Source of the DNA: Fusobacterium_C necrophorum_A
GTDB lineage: Bacteria; Fusobacteriota; Fusobacteriia; Fusobacteriales; Fusobacteriaceae
Direction of reading: 5' to 3'
Assembly: GCF_004134945.1 (NCBI RefSeq)
Contig: NZ_SBAP01000006.1
Location: forward strand, 1-64,000
Length of the DNA: 64,000 nucleotides
Below are positions 24,296-33,496 of the stretch, piece after piece. The notes under the pieces were generated by a model that was not told the origin of the DNA, searched no databases, and saw nothing but the letters and a program-made list of their open reading frames with translations. Numbering within the stretch: position 1 is the stretch's first letter; each line of letters starts with the position of its first letter. The position numbers and the translations under genes were made by a program.

Positions 24296-26029
24296 CTATT
24301 TTAAAGGTTTTAACATTTCAAATAAAACGGTTGCAGCTGCTTTCGGTCCCGAATGTTCTTCTCCGGCAATTCCCAATTTTGTTCGAATTTGTCCGACCTT
24401 AACTCCTTTTTTAAACATATCTTCAAAGAAATTTTCTATCAAAATATCTGTCTTTTCTTGAGTTTGTACCGGTCCGAACGGATTTGCAAAATAAGAATCT
24501 ACAATTCCTGTTTCCGATGTGGTTCCTTTCGCTTTTCTTCTTCCCGCTTTGAATACCGGAATAGCCTCTTCTTTCTTACTAAAGAATTCAATCAAATCCC
24601 CTTCCGCTTCATAGTTATTTGCATATAGGAACATGTCTATCGGATATCCTCTCATAATTTCCTCATAGGAGGAAATAGGAATGATGATACGGGAATTAAT
24701 CTTATCCGGATTCATAAAAATACTTCGATCAATTTCCTTATAAGCATACCCGATATCCAAGTCATCCAATCTTACAAAGGCTCCGATCTCGGTTCCATAA
24801 GCCAAAGGTGCCTTGGAAGCTAATTTTAAAGTTCCCATATCATCAAAAATTGTTTTCATATCTTTGACATATTCTTCACTTAAACTTCGAAAGGCTTCCA
24901 AAGATTCCGACTTCCCTGCTCCGCTGTCTCCCATAATTACAATATTGTGCACAGCTCCGTTTTTCATGGTAATGTTTACCATAGCTCCATGAATTGGTAA
25001 ATGTCCTTGTTCTATCATACGAATATTGTGTAAGGTTAAAATCATTTTTTTCATATACCCAAAATAATCAATATCTTCACAATAATTTGCATAACCTACC
25101 ATTCGATTATTTTCTTTGTCACGATAAAATACGGTTTTCATTTCCGTTTCATAATCTTTCACCCCATACACATAGATAATATCCGGAGCTTTGTTCACAT
25201 ATTCTTCTTCTTTTGCCAATTCAAATAAATTGCATAGAGAAAGTCCCTGCGACATAAAGTATCGATTGAAATAAATAAAGACCAGGGATTCTCCTACTTT
25301 CGCCGGATAACAGAACCAGTTGTCTTGATTGATGACCATATCCTTAATCGGATTTTCAAACACTTCTTGGAAAATTCCTTTTCGAGTATTTCTCTTAGGA
25401 TAGGTAATAAAAGGCGGTTGCAGAATAACAGTGTCGATAAATGGAATTTTTTCCAAAATGGAATATTCCGCAGGACAATTTCGATTTGCTCCATTTAAAA
25501 TAACTCCGGCATTCACTCCGGCATTTAATTGACGATATACTCGATTTTTGTATCCCATTAAGGCTTCTTCAATCAATCGATACGTCGTAATCACTAAATT
25601 TTTAAAATTGTTTAAGGCTTCAATGAAATTTACATTTTGCAAGCCCTCTCCACGAGTACTGTTGAAAACAATCGCATATCTTTCAAATTTTCTCCAAAAA
25701 TTATACAAGCCTTCTAAAAATTCAATGAAAATGCTCTTATCTTTCAAGAGGATGGAATATTTTTGCTCCAAGATATGAACTTCTTCTAAATCCAGAATAA
25801 TCAACAATTTGAAAAGTTTGGTTACCCGATCCGGAATTTCTTCCTTAGAGCCTACCGCTTTCAATAAATATTCATAGACAGGAGTATCTCTTGTTTCCAA
25901 TTTTGTTAAATAGGCACTTAAAATTCTGCGAAATCCATCACTTTCCAATAATGCCTCGTGGCTATTGCAAAATTTTGTGCTAAAATCCAGTACAATACTA
26001 TCTCTGTTAATCGTTGCCTCTTGTTTCAT
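24296..26029 (-). CDS. PEPCK/HPr-kinase-fold P-loop protein of unknown role
   Basis: 577 residues. The second half has G-D-S-G-A-G-K-S-E (about residues 357-365) after I-H-G-A-M-V-N-I, the nucleotide loop shared by HPr kinase and phosphoenolpyruvate carboxykinase. A downstream I-F-D-D-M-G element may be the metal site. The first 300 residues do not match a catalytic domain I recognise. Similar proteins are often labelled phosphoenolpyruvate carboxykinase, but the length, N-terminus and the absence of gluconeogenic neighbours argue against that enzyme. A kinase or phosphoryl-transfer role is an inference. It follows a lipoprotein gene by 8 nt. Confidence 0.6.
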   Translation of the reverse strand: MKQEATINRDSIVLDFSTKFCNSHEALLESDGFRRILSAYLTKLETRDTPVYEYLLKAVGSKEEIPDRVTKLFKLLIILDLEEVHILEQKYSILLKDKSIFIEFLEGLYNFWRKFERYAIVFNSTRGEGLQNVNFIEALNNFKNLVITTYRLIEEALMGYKNRVYRQLNAGVNAGVILNGANRNCPAEYSILEKIPFIDTVILQPPFITYPKRNTRKGIFQEVFENPIKDMVINQDNWFCYPAKVGESLVFIYFNRYFMSQGLSLCNLFELAKEEEYVNKAPDIIYVYGVKDYETEMKTVFYRDKENNRMVGYANYCEDIDYFGYMKKMILTLHNIRMIEQGHLPIHGAMVNITMKNGAVHNIVIMGDSGAGKSESLEAFRSLSEEYVKDMKTIFDDMGTLKLASKAPLAYGTEIGAFVRLDDLDIGYAYKEIDRSIFMNPDKINSRIIIPISSYEEIMRGYPIDMFLYANNYEAEGDLIEFFSKKEEAIPVFKAGRRKAKGTTSETGIVDSYFANPFGPVQTQEKTDILIENFFEDMFKKGVKVGQIRTKLGIAGEEHSGPKAAATVLFEMLKPLK

Positions 26030-26037
26030 ACGTTATT

Positions 26038-26373
26038 TTAATCCTCCTTTAAATCTCGCAAATAATTCAGCTTTATTCTCACATGATTCCTATATTTCTC
26101 TAAAAACTGCAAATGTGCAGAATCATTTTTTACCTGTAAGGCATTCAAATTATCATAAAAATTTTGGAATGTTTCTTCCAGCTCTTTCCTCTTCTTTTCT
26201 TCTATCGGATTTTCTAACAGTTTATCATATTTCTTTGAAAGTTTCTCATAAATTTTTACAATATGAATCTCTCTCTTGCTGTAGTCCTCCTCTGAGACCA
26301 CAGTCCATTTTGACATACAAGATGTGAAGATAAAAATAGTCACAACGAAAATCCAAGTCACTTTCCATTTCAT
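26038..26373 (-). CDS. Small lipoprotein of unknown function
   Basis: 111 residues with a type II signal peptide: positive start, hydrophobic core and lipobox F-T-S-C at residues 16-19. The mature part is almost entirely charged alpha-helix (E-K-L-S-K-K-Y-D-K-L-L, K-K-R-K-E-L-E-E) and probably forms a coiled coil anchored to a membrane. It heads the operon with the PEPCK-like and MATE genes. No family is recognised. Confidence 0.7.
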   Translation of the reverse strand: MKWKVTWIFVVTIFIFTSCMSKWTVVSEEDYSKREIHIVKIYEKLSKKYDKLLENPIEEKKRKELEETFQNFYDNLNALQVKNDSAHLQFLEKYRNHVRIKLNYLRDLKED

Positions 26374-26458
26374 AAAATTGATAGAACTCCTTTCCTAGCA
26401 TTTCTCAATTTCTTTTATTCACTATACATCATTTTGTGAAATTGCACAAGTAATTTTA

Positions 26459-26497
26459 AAAAAAGCATCTACTTTTCTTCTCATAGATGCTTTTTTT
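26459..26497 (-). terminator. Terminator after the ABC exporter gene
   Basis: GCATCTA (26465-26471) pairs with TAGATGC (26484-26490), flanked by A and T runs, giving a bidirectional shape that ends the ABC exporter transcript. Confidence 0.85.
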
Positions 26498-26498
26498 C

Positions 26499-28262
26499 TC
26501 ATTTTTGTTGCCATTGATTTCCATAATATAACTCATGATAAAACCCTTGTTTTTTCAAAAGTTCTTCATGCTTTCCTCTCTCGACAATTCCTTGCTCCGT
26601 CAAAACCAAAATTTCATCGGCATTCATAATCGTACTTAATCTATGGGCAATTGTGATCGTCGTTCTACCTTTGGATAATAATTCCAGAGAAGTTTGTACA
26701 ACTTTTTCACTTTGGTTGTCCAAAGCGGAAGTTGCTTCGTCCAAAATTAAAATCGGCGGATTTTTTAAGAAAACTCTGGCAATGCTGATTCTTTGTTTTT
26801 GTCCGCCGGATAATTTAGTCCCACGTTCTCCAATATGGGTATCAAATTTCTCCGGCAAAGCTTCAATAAATTCATAAGCTCCCGCCAATTTCGCCGCCTC
26901 TTCTATTTCCTTTAAGCCGGCTCCCGGTTTTCCGTACTCAATATTTTCAAATACCGTTCCTGAAAATAGATAGACATCCTGTTGTACAATTCCGATATTT
27001 TGACGTAAGTCCTGTACTTTCAAATCTTTGATATTTTCTCCATCCAAGTAGATAGCTCCTTCCGTCACATCATAAAAACGAGGAATTAAATTACAAATTG
27101 TTGTCTTTCCTACTCCGGAGGGGCCTACAATCGCTATATTTTTTCCGGCTTCTATCGAAAAATTCAAATTCTCCAAAACACTTTCTCCTGTAGCTTGGTA
27201 ACGGAAACCGACTCCTTCAAAGACAATGTCTCCCTTTACATTTTTCACAGATTTTGCATTTTCAGAATCTTGTATATCCGTTTCCGTATCCATAATTTCT
27301 AAAAATCTTTCAATTCCTGTCATTCCTTTCTGAAATTGCTCCATAAATTCTACAATTCGCTTTACGGTTGACAGTAGAGTGGAAATATAAAGAGCATAAA
27401 GAAACAAATCTCCCGGACTTAACTTTCCTTGCAACATAAACATACTCCCCACGACAATGACGGTAACATACATCAAACCGTCATACAATCTGGAAATGGT
27501 ATGAAAAGAAGCCATGTATTTGTAGAAAGATTTTTTAATTCCTAAAAATTGTTGATTTTGTACTTCAAACTTCTCCTTTTCCATTTCTTCATTGGCAAAA
27601 GATTTTACCACTTTTGCCCCCAAGATATTGTTTTCTATCCCGGAATTGATTTCTCCAATATGATTTCTTTGTTCTTTTTGAGCATTCCTCATTTTCTGAT
27701 TGAAGGTATACACGGATAAAATCATCAAAGGAATCATAACAAACAGCAATAAGGTCAAAGGAACGTTGATATTGACTAAAATAATAAAAGAAATTAAAAT
27801 TTTAATTCCCGCAATAAAAAATTCCTCCGGACAGTGATGTGCAAACTCCGTGACATCAAATAAATCCGTGGTAATCCTTGTCAAAATCTGTCCACTCTTA
27901 TTTTCATTATAAAAAGAATAGGACAGACCTTGTAAATGATTGAATACATCTCTTCTCATATCGGTTTCAATTCTGGCTCCCATGACATGTCCCACATTTG
28001 CCATAAAATAATTTGCGGAAGTATCCACCAGACGTAAGACAATATATAAGGCTCCCAATTTTAAAATTAAACCCGGACTCAACAGAGACAAATCTTTCAT
28101 TCCCGTCTGCGTAATAAAACGTAAAATCAAAGGCAAAGCCAAATCACATAAGGTGGTAAAGGCTGCACAAGTTAAATCAAAGAATAGAATATATCTGTAT
28201 TTGAAAAAATATGGTAAAAATCTTCTTATCAATTCTTTGGTAGAATAGTGTCTATTTCTCAT
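26499..28262 (-). CDS. ABC exporter (MsbA/LmrA-like half transporter)
   Basis: 587 residues from the ATG at 28262, which follows GAGGAG closely; the longer ORF adds nine residues over the leader. Residues 1-320 form a six-helix exporter membrane domain. The ATPase domain has G-P-S-G-V-G-K-T-T, a Q-loop at I-V-Q-Q-D-V-Y-L-F, signature L-S-G-G-Q-K-Q-R, Walker B I-L-I-L-D-E-A-T-S-A-L-D and the H-loop in I-A-H-R-L-S-T. It works as a homodimer; lipids, drugs or peptides are possible cargo. It starts 27 nt after the small downstream frame at 28290. Confidence 0.88.
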   Translation of the reverse strand: MRNRHYSTKELIRRFLPYFFKYRYILFFDLTCAAFTTLCDLALPLILRFITQTGMKDLSLLSPGLILKLGALYIVLRLVDTSANYFMANVGHVMGARIETDMRRDVFNHLQGLSYSFYNENKSGQILTRITTDLFDVTEFAHHCPEEFFIAGIKILISFIILVNINVPLTLLLFVMIPLMILSVYTFNQKMRNAQKEQRNHIGEINSGIENNILGAKVVKSFANEEMEKEKFEVQNQQFLGIKKSFYKYMASFHTISRLYDGLMYVTVIVVGSMFMLQGKLSPGDLFLYALYISTLLSTVKRIVEFMEQFQKGMTGIERFLEIMDTETDIQDSENAKSVKNVKGDIVFEGVGFRYQATGESVLENLNFSIEAGKNIAIVGPSGVGKTTICNLIPRFYDVTEGAIYLDGENIKDLKVQDLRQNIGIVQQDVYLFSGTVFENIEYGKPGAGLKEIEEAAKLAGAYEFIEALPEKFDTHIGERGTKLSGGQKQRISIARVFLKNPPILILDEATSALDNQSEKVVQTSLELLSKGRTTITIAHRLSTIMNADEILVLTEQGIVERGKHEELLKKQGFYHELYYGNQWQQK

Positions 28263-28289
28263 CTTCTCCTCTTTTCCCTCATTTCTCAA

Positions 28290-28454
28290 TCAGTTTCTGG
28301 TTGGTACAATTTCCACAATAATATAACTTCCGTCCGCCGCCTCTTTTCGTCTTCTTTCTTTTAAGCCCAAAGCTTCTCCATTCCCTTCAATTTTATCATA
28401 TTTAAAAAGAATATTCCCGAATCCTATTTCATCGGTACGAAATATTGCGTCCAC
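28290..28454 (-). CDS. Possible 54-residue protein overlapping the flavoprotein gene end
   Basis: In a frame different from the flavoprotein gene, a GTG at 28454 opens 54 codons (VDAIFRTDEIGFGNILFKYD, then KIEGNGEALGL, ending VEIVPTRN) to a TGA at 28290-28292. Composition looks protein-like, with an amphipathic beta/alpha pattern, and it fills an otherwise empty 130-nt gap. The ribosome site (GGAACTGG) is poor and the frame has no ATG. It could be a small gene coupled to the flavoprotein stop or the end of a degraded gene. No family is recognised. Confidence 0.35.
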   Translation of the reverse strand: MDAIFRTDEIGFGNILFKYDKIEGNGEALGLKERRRKEAADGSYIIVEIVPTRN

Positions 28455-29977
28455 ATAACCAGTTCCGTCAATGCCGGATGAGCTGTCATAGCTTCTGTAA
28501 TGCTGGTTACCTTATGAGGATCTAAATATCTGCTGTATTCCATTGCTCTTGCTTTTTTTGTTTCTTCCGAGGCAATATCTTCTTCGTAGACCAAATGTTC
28601 AATTCTTCCGGAACCGAGTAAACTTGCATAAGGCTGTAACAAAATTCCCGCCTCTGCCCCAATGATATGGACTCCCAAAATATACTTACTCTTGGCATCA
28701 ATAATTACTTTAATAAATCCGTCTTCCTTATCTCCCGGTTCAAATCCCATAGCATAGCCTTTTGCAGTACTGGAATAGTGATGATAACCGACTCGAATAT
28801 CCCATCCCTTTTCCATGGCCTGTTTTCTTGCTTCTTCTTCGGAAAGTCCAATGGAAGAAACTTGTGGATAAGTGTAGGTTACGGAAGGAATGTATTCAAA
28901 TCTGGCAAATCTTCTTTCCGGTTTTATTCCCTCCGCCACCTGTCCGGGAGGCAAAGCAGCCGGAAATAAATTATGTACTAAAATATCCGCCTCGTAGTTT
29001 GCTTTATGTCGCAGCTGTCCATGTCCATTAATATCTCCAATCGCATAGACTCCCTCAACAGAAGTTTCTAAAAATTCGTTGGTACGAATCCACCCCTGTG
29101 CATTTCTTTGAATGGAAGTATTTGATAATTCCAATAAATCCGTATTCGGAATCACTCCTGCCGCCACCAGAATTTCTTCCGCTTTCAACTCTCGTATCTC
29201 TCCTGTCAGTTTATCTTCTATACTCAATATCTTTTCTCCGTCTTTCTGAGAAATCTTTTTGGAGATTTGATTATAGTAAACATCAATCCCGAAATCTGCA
29301 AAACGCTCTCCTAAATATTTGGAAATATCTCTATCCATTTTAGGTAGCAAACGATCTTCAAATTGCACCACACTCACTTTCGTCCCGAAGGAGGAAAAGG
29401 CATGGGCAAATTCCGTTCCGATGGCTCCCGCTCCGACAATAATTAAACTTTTATAAGGTTTCAAAGGCCAAGCCTTTCCGAAAATATCTTCACTGGTAAG
29501 ATAAGAAGTTTCCTCCATGCCCTCTAAGGATATTCGTCTACTTCTTGCTCCGGCTGCCAGCACGATAATCTCCGCTGTGATTTCCTCACTCACTCCACCT
29601 TCATTATATTCCACTTTTAACACTTTGTCACGAACAAAAAATGCCCTTCCTTGATAAACATCCAAATTCTTTTCTTTTTTATATTCTTCTACAATTTCTT
29701 TACTTTCATCAATTTTTTGCCAAACCCTTTTGCTCAAAACATCCCAATCTATTTTCATCTTTTGTGATTGAATTCCTATCTTCTGAACTTCTTCACTGTT
29801 ACGAATCACATCGGCAGCCGTCACCATAACTTTAGTAGGAATACATCCTTTCGTTAAGCAAGTTCCTCCAAATTTATCTTTTTCAATTTGTGCTACTTTC
29901 AATCCGGAATCCAAAGCGGCATCGGTCACAATATTTCCTGCTCCTGTCCCAATTACAATTACATCATATTTTTTCAT
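28424..29977 (-). CDS. Class I pyridine nucleotide-disulfide oxidoreductase (lipoamide dehydrogenase/mercuric-reductase-like)
   Basis: 517 residues. The FAD loop G-T-G-A-G-N begins the protein and the redox-active disulfide is G-G-T-C-L-T-K-G-C-I-P-T-K. The NAD(P) domain has G-A-G-A-I-G-T-E-F-A and the C-terminal interface carries H-P-A-L-T-E, supplying the active-site His-Glu pair. It transfers electrons between NAD(P)H and a disulfide. No lipoyl-complex genes are nearby, so the partner is unknown; a role in thiol redox is plausible. It diverges from the thioredoxin-fold gene at 30157. Confidence 0.82.
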   Translation of the reverse strand: MKKYDVIVIGTGAGNIVTDAALDSGLKVAQIEKDKFGGTCLTKGCIPTKVMVTAADVIRNSEEVQKIGIQSQKMKIDWDVLSKRVWQKIDESKEIVEEYKKEKNLDVYQGRAFFVRDKVLKVEYNEGGVSEEITAEIIVLAAGARSRRISLEGMEETSYLTSEDIFGKAWPLKPYKSLIIVGAGAIGTEFAHAFSSFGTKVSVVQFEDRLLPKMDRDISKYLGERFADFGIDVYYNQISKKISQKDGEKILSIEDKLTGEIRELKAEEILVAAGVIPNTDLLELSNTSIQRNAQGWIRTNEFLETSVEGVYAIGDINGHGQLRHKANYEADILVHNLFPAALPPGQVAEGIKPERRFARFEYIPSVTYTYPQVSSIGLSEEEARKQAMEKGWDIRVGYHHYSSTAKGYAMGFEPGDKEDGFIKVIIDAKSKYILGVHIIGAEAGILLQPYASLLGSGRIEHLVYEEDIASEETKKARAMEYSRYLDPHKVTSITEAMTAHPALTELVMWTQYFVPMK

Positions 29978-30156
29978 CCTAGACCTCCTTGTTATTATTT
30001 ATTATAGTAAAATAAATTTATCCATACTTTCGCATAAAAAACTTCTTAATTTTGCTTCTTTCTTTTCATTATATCCAAGGAATTCCTTTTTTATTGTGAT
30101 ATAGTTACATTTCTTATCTTTCCAAGATGATATACTATAAAAAAGGAGATGATAGC

Positions 30157-30426
30157 ATGAAAAAGTTATATATGTTTGTGACCTCATGGTGCCCTCATTG
30201 TAAAAATGCCAAAAAATGGATTCAAGAGTGGAAAACGGAACATCCGGAATACGAAAAAGTAAATTTGGAAATCATTGATGAGGAAAAAGAAGTAGAAAAA
30301 GTTAACGCATTGAATTTAGACTACTATTATGTGCCTACTTTCTTTCTGGAAAACGAAAAGTTACACGAAGGGGTTCCCAGCAAAGAAATCATCAAAACCG
30401 TATTGGATAAAGCACTACAAAATTAA
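30157..30426 (+). CDS. Thioredoxin/glutaredoxin-fold protein with C-P-H-C active site
   Basis: 89 residues from the ATG at 30157 (GGAG 8 nt upstream). The fold is visible as a beta-strand (K-L-Y-M-F-V), the active site W-C-P-H-C and the cis-proline segment Y-V-P-T-F-F. C-P-H-C is a DsbA-like redox motif, although the protein has no signal peptide and so acts in the cytoplasm. It lies back-to-back with the disulfide oxidoreductase gene, a natural redox partner (inference). Confidence 0.8.
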   Translation: MKKLYMFVTSWCPHCKNAKKWIQEWKTEHPEYEKVNLEIIDEEKEVEKVNALNLDYYYVPTFFLENEKLHEGVPSKEIIKTVLDKALQN

Positions 30427-30431
30427 AGAAA

Positions 30432-30470
30432 AAGGGTTATTTCAGAATATAATATTTTGAGATAACCCTT
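30432..30470. terminator. Terminator between convergent genes
   Basis: GGGTTATTTCA pairs with TGAGATAACCC (one wobble) between the thioredoxin-fold gene and the convergent CoA hydrolase gene; the A and T flanks allow use from both sides. Confidence 0.65.
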
Positions 30471-30526
30471 CTGTCTTATTGAGTACTTTTAGCAAAATAA
30501 AAAATCTATATTTAAATAGAAGTTTC

Positions 30527-31573
30527 TTATTCAAAGTAAGATAAGATGACCTCTCTTGGAATGTCCTCTATCCTTTGATATTCCCACTTCGGATCTCCCG
30601 TTTTGTCCACCAAAATAGCTCTGACTCCCTCAAACATATCTTTTCCGGATAAAAAATTTCGAGCCAAAATCGTGTCCAATTGATAACTTTCTTCTAAGCT
30701 CAAGCTTTCGCATCTCTTCATTTGTTCCCAAGTGATTGCCATAGAAAGAGGTGAATTTGTCTTCATTCCTTCCTCCATTTTTCTAGCAAATTCCGAATGT
30801 TTCGCATTCTCTTTCAAGCCTTCTAAGATTTCCTCCAAAGAATCTTTTTCAAAATATATTTCTATTTCTTTTCGGTTTTTTTCCAATTCGCTCATTTCAA
30901 TTTTCAAAGCAACACTTTGAATGATTTCTTCTATTTTTTTCTCCTGATTTTCTTTGGAAAGTGAAGTCCAATCGAAGGCAACCAAAGCTGCCTGTAATTT
31001 CTCATAATCCTGACTTTGTATTTTATAATCTGCAGCTCCGATCCAAATGCAATCCTCCGCAACAATGGTATTGGAAGTCATTGCCAAATATTTTCCGATT
31101 CCTCTTTTCATTTGAGAAAAAAAGTAAGCCATTCCTACATCCGGAAAAAATCCGATTTTCATTTCCGGCATTGCCCAACGAGTTGTTTCAGTCACAATTC
31201 TGAATTTTGCAACCATGGACATTCCTGCTCCTCCACCCATAGTAATTCCATTCATATAAGCGATAAGAGGCTTCGAATATTTCGAAATATATTCTCCTAA
31301 TTCATATTCTCCTCGCAATTCTCCAACCGCCTGTTCCAAACCTTCCGCCTCCAAAATGAGTTGGTCTGAACGCAAATCTCCTCCGGCGGAAAAAGCTCTT
31401 TCCGTACTTCCTCGTAAAATCACAAGAGAAACCTTTTCATTTCTCTCACACTCTTCTAAGGCTCTTGTCAGTTCTGTTGTCAGTTCTCTTGTAAAAGCGT
31501 TCAATTTTTTGCTTCGATTCATTTTTACAATCCCGACATTTCCTAAAATTTTACAGATCACATTTTTTTCCAA
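30527..31573 (-). CDS. Enoyl-CoA hydratase/3-hydroxyisobutyryl-CoA hydrolase-family protein
   Basis: 348 residues of the crotonase superfamily with the long C-terminal part typical of 3-hydroxyisobutyryl-CoA hydrolases. The oxyanion-hole segments are A-F-S-A-G-G-D-L-R and G-I-T-M-G-G-G-A-G, and M-P-E-M-K-I-G-F-F-P-D-V-G carries the catalytic glutamate and aspartate. In valine breakdown it would hydrolyse a CoA thioester. The remaining valine pathway is not in the window, so the substrate is uncertain. It follows iadA by 11 nt. Confidence 0.8.
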   Translation of the reverse strand: MEKNVICKILGNVGIVKMNRSKKLNAFTRELTTELTRALEECERNEKVSLVILRGSTERAFSAGGDLRSDQLILEAEGLEQAVGELRGEYELGEYISKYSKPLIAYMNGITMGGGAGMSMVAKFRIVTETTRWAMPEMKIGFFPDVGMAYFFSQMKRGIGKYLAMTSNTIVAEDCIWIGAADYKIQSQDYEKLQAALVAFDWTSLSKENQEKKIEEIIQSVALKIEMSELEKNRKEIEIYFEKDSLEEILEGLKENAKHSEFARKMEEGMKTNSPLSMAITWEQMKRCESLSLEESYQLDTILARNFLSGKDMFEGVRAILVDKTGDPKWEYQRIEDIPREVILSYFE

Positions 31574-31584
31574 ATCCTTCCCTC

Positions 31585-32736
31585 CTATTCTTCATAAGTT
31601 CCCTTTTTTACAATATGGTAATCCCACATACATATTTCTCCCAAAGCAAATACTCCATAAATATCCAAGTTTTCATCTAACAGAACAAAATCTGCATCGC
31701 TTTTTTCCTGAATACTCCCTTTTTGGGGATACCAACCAAATTCCAACGCCGGATTTTTTGTCGTAAAAATTAATGCTTCTTCCAATGGAAAATGATATTT
31801 TTTTACCAATTTTTTCATTTCTCTGTAGTTGGTATCTACCGGAGAATATGTAATTCTAATTAAGTTTCCGTTTTTATCAAAAACAGGAGCACTTCCATAT
31901 CCATCAGAACTCATAGTTACTCTTGTTAAGTCATAGTTATTTTTCTTCAAAAAATCAATTCCTTGAGAAGCACTTAAAAAATCGTCTTCATCAGAAGAAC
32001 TCGTAATATCAATATAGGCCCCTTGCTTCAAAAATTCCAAACTGGCTTCCCAAACTTCTTTCTTTCGATTGACATGAGTTGGTAAAAAATGATGGATTGG
32101 AATTTCAGAATGTTCCAATACCTTCCAAACAGGGTTTAGTACTTCTTTTCCGTCTCCCATATGCATCACGATTATTCCATTTTTCCCGGAAAACATACCT
32201 GCTCTTCTCACTTGAGAGCTCATTTGCTCTAAAATAGCCGTATCCAAATAAGAAGCTCTATGATCGGAAATTGCAATTTTTAACCCAATAATTTCCTCTA
32301 TGAAAGTAATATCTTTTTCAATACTTCCTGTCAATGTGGGAGAAGGATGAGAATAAGCACCTGTCGTCATATAAGCCGATATCCCTTCATTTTTTAATGC
32401 CTTTACCTTTGCCAATAAATTCTCGATATTTCTGGTAGTAGAGTCTGTTCCTAAAACTCCAACAACTGTTGTAATCCCTGCTTCAATGAGTTTTGAAAAG
32501 GGAGTTTCCGGAGTTCGTGTATGAAAGCCTCCCTCTCCTCCACCTCCAATCAAATGAACATGCTGATCGATAAAGCCCGGTACTAACTTTTTCCCACTTC
32601 CATTTAATATATCTACTTCCAAATTTCCACAATCAATATTTTCCATAATTTTTTCCACTTTTCTTCCGGAAATTAAAATATCTTTGATTCCTAAATACTC
32701 CGGTGCATAGACTTCCACATTTTTAATTAAGATCAT
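31585..32736 (-). CDS. iadA: Beta-aspartyl (isoaspartyl) dipeptidase
   Basis: 383 residues of the amidohydrolase superfamily. The metal motif F-I-D-Q-H-V-H lies near residue 60 and later features include T-G-A-Y, S-D-H-R and the S-S-D-G-Y-G-S segment with the catalytic aspartate, as in IadA. It cleaves isoaspartyl dipeptides from damaged proteins, feeding amino-acid fermentation. The ATG at 32736 has AGGAGG 4 nt upstream; the longer ORF starts inside that ribosome site. It follows yaaA. Confidence 0.88.
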   Translation of the reverse strand: MILIKNVEVYAPEYLGIKDILISGRKVEKIMENIDCGNLEVDILNGSGKKLVPGFIDQHVHLIGGGGEGGFHTRTPETPFSKLIEAGITTVVGVLGTDSTTRNIENLLAKVKALKNEGISAYMTTGAYSHPSPTLTGSIEKDITFIEEIIGLKIAISDHRASYLDTAILEQMSSQVRRAGMFSGKNGIIVMHMGDGKEVLNPVWKVLEHSEIPIHHFLPTHVNRKKEVWEASLEFLKQGAYIDITSSSDEDDFLSASQGIDFLKKNNYDLTRVTMSSDGYGSAPVFDKNGNLIRITYSPVDTNYREMKKLVKKYHFPLEEALIFTTKNPALEFGWYPQKGSIQEKSDADFVLLDENLDIYGVFALGEICMWDYHIVKKGTYEE

Positions 32737-32806
32737 TTTCCCTCCTAACATTCCTGAATATTTAAATTCATGAAATAATATCTCCTCTTGAAAAACAGTT
32801 TCTACT

Positions 32807-33451
32807 TTATTTCAATTTTCTTTTTACAAACACAAAATGTCTTTCTGTACTCAAATCCTCTCGAAACTCAAAATCATCCTCTTGAAAATTTTGAATTCTT
32901 TCCAAAGAAGTGTCCTGAGAAAGAATCAAATAACGAGCCATTGCCCCTCTTCCTTTTTTAGAAATGGTGGAATGCTTTTTGAATTTTCCATTTTTCTCTT
33001 CTAAAAAATCAATTTGTAAAAAATGATCTTTTTCTGACAGATACTTAGAAACCGTTTTTGAAAATTCATCCGAAGCCAAATTGATAATCCACTCTTCTGA
33101 CCTATGACATCTTTTGACGATTTCTTGATAAATTTTATCTCCCCAATATGCATAAAGCCCTTTTTTAGAAAAATCCAAACGATACTTCGAAATCCCGTCT
33201 CTTGCAGATAACACTCCGTATAAAGCAGAAAAAATACAAAGATTTTTCTCCATAAATTCCATTTCTTTTTGAGAAAATCCTCCCTTTTTGAGAGAACGAA
33301 AAGCCAAACCGTGATACAAAGACCAAGCCTCATATTTTTCTTTTCCCTTGATTTCCGGCATCAATGTTTCCGCTTCTTTTTGAAAAAACGGAATTTTTTC
33401 AGACAAAACAGCATCTTTTGACATTTCTTTTGACGGTGATAATACAATCAC
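32807..33451 (-). CDS. yaaA: YaaA-family peroxide stress protein
   Basis: 214 residues with the YaaA/DUF328 traits: the opening M-I-V-L-S-P-S-K, Y-G-V-L-S-A-R-D-G-I-S-K-Y-R-L-D-F and the late I-S-K-K-G-R-G-A-M-A-R-Y. In E. coli YaaA lowers free iron under peroxide stress and binds DNA. It sits 45 nt after nagA, in an apparent operon nagA-yaaA-iadA-hydrolase. Confidence 0.9.
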   Translation of the reverse strand: MIVLSPSKEMSKDAVLSEKIPFFQKEAETLMPEIKGKEKYEAWSLYHGLAFRSLKKGGFSQKEMEFMEKNLCIFSALYGVLSARDGISKYRLDFSKKGLYAYWGDKIYQEIVKRCHRSEEWIINLASDEFSKTVSKYLSEKDHFLQIDFLEEKNGKFKKHSTISKKGRGAMARYLILSQDTSLERIQNFQEDDFEFREDLSTERHFVFVKRKLK

Positions 33452-33496
33452 TTCTCTTCCTCCTCACATAGTCAAAATTTTATAATTCTAATCTCC

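Noticed and set aside
24296..26029. Calling the P-loop protein phosphoenolpyruvate carboxykinase
   Set aside because: Only the nucleotide loop and fold trace are shared; length, N-terminal half and gene context do not fit the metabolic enzyme.
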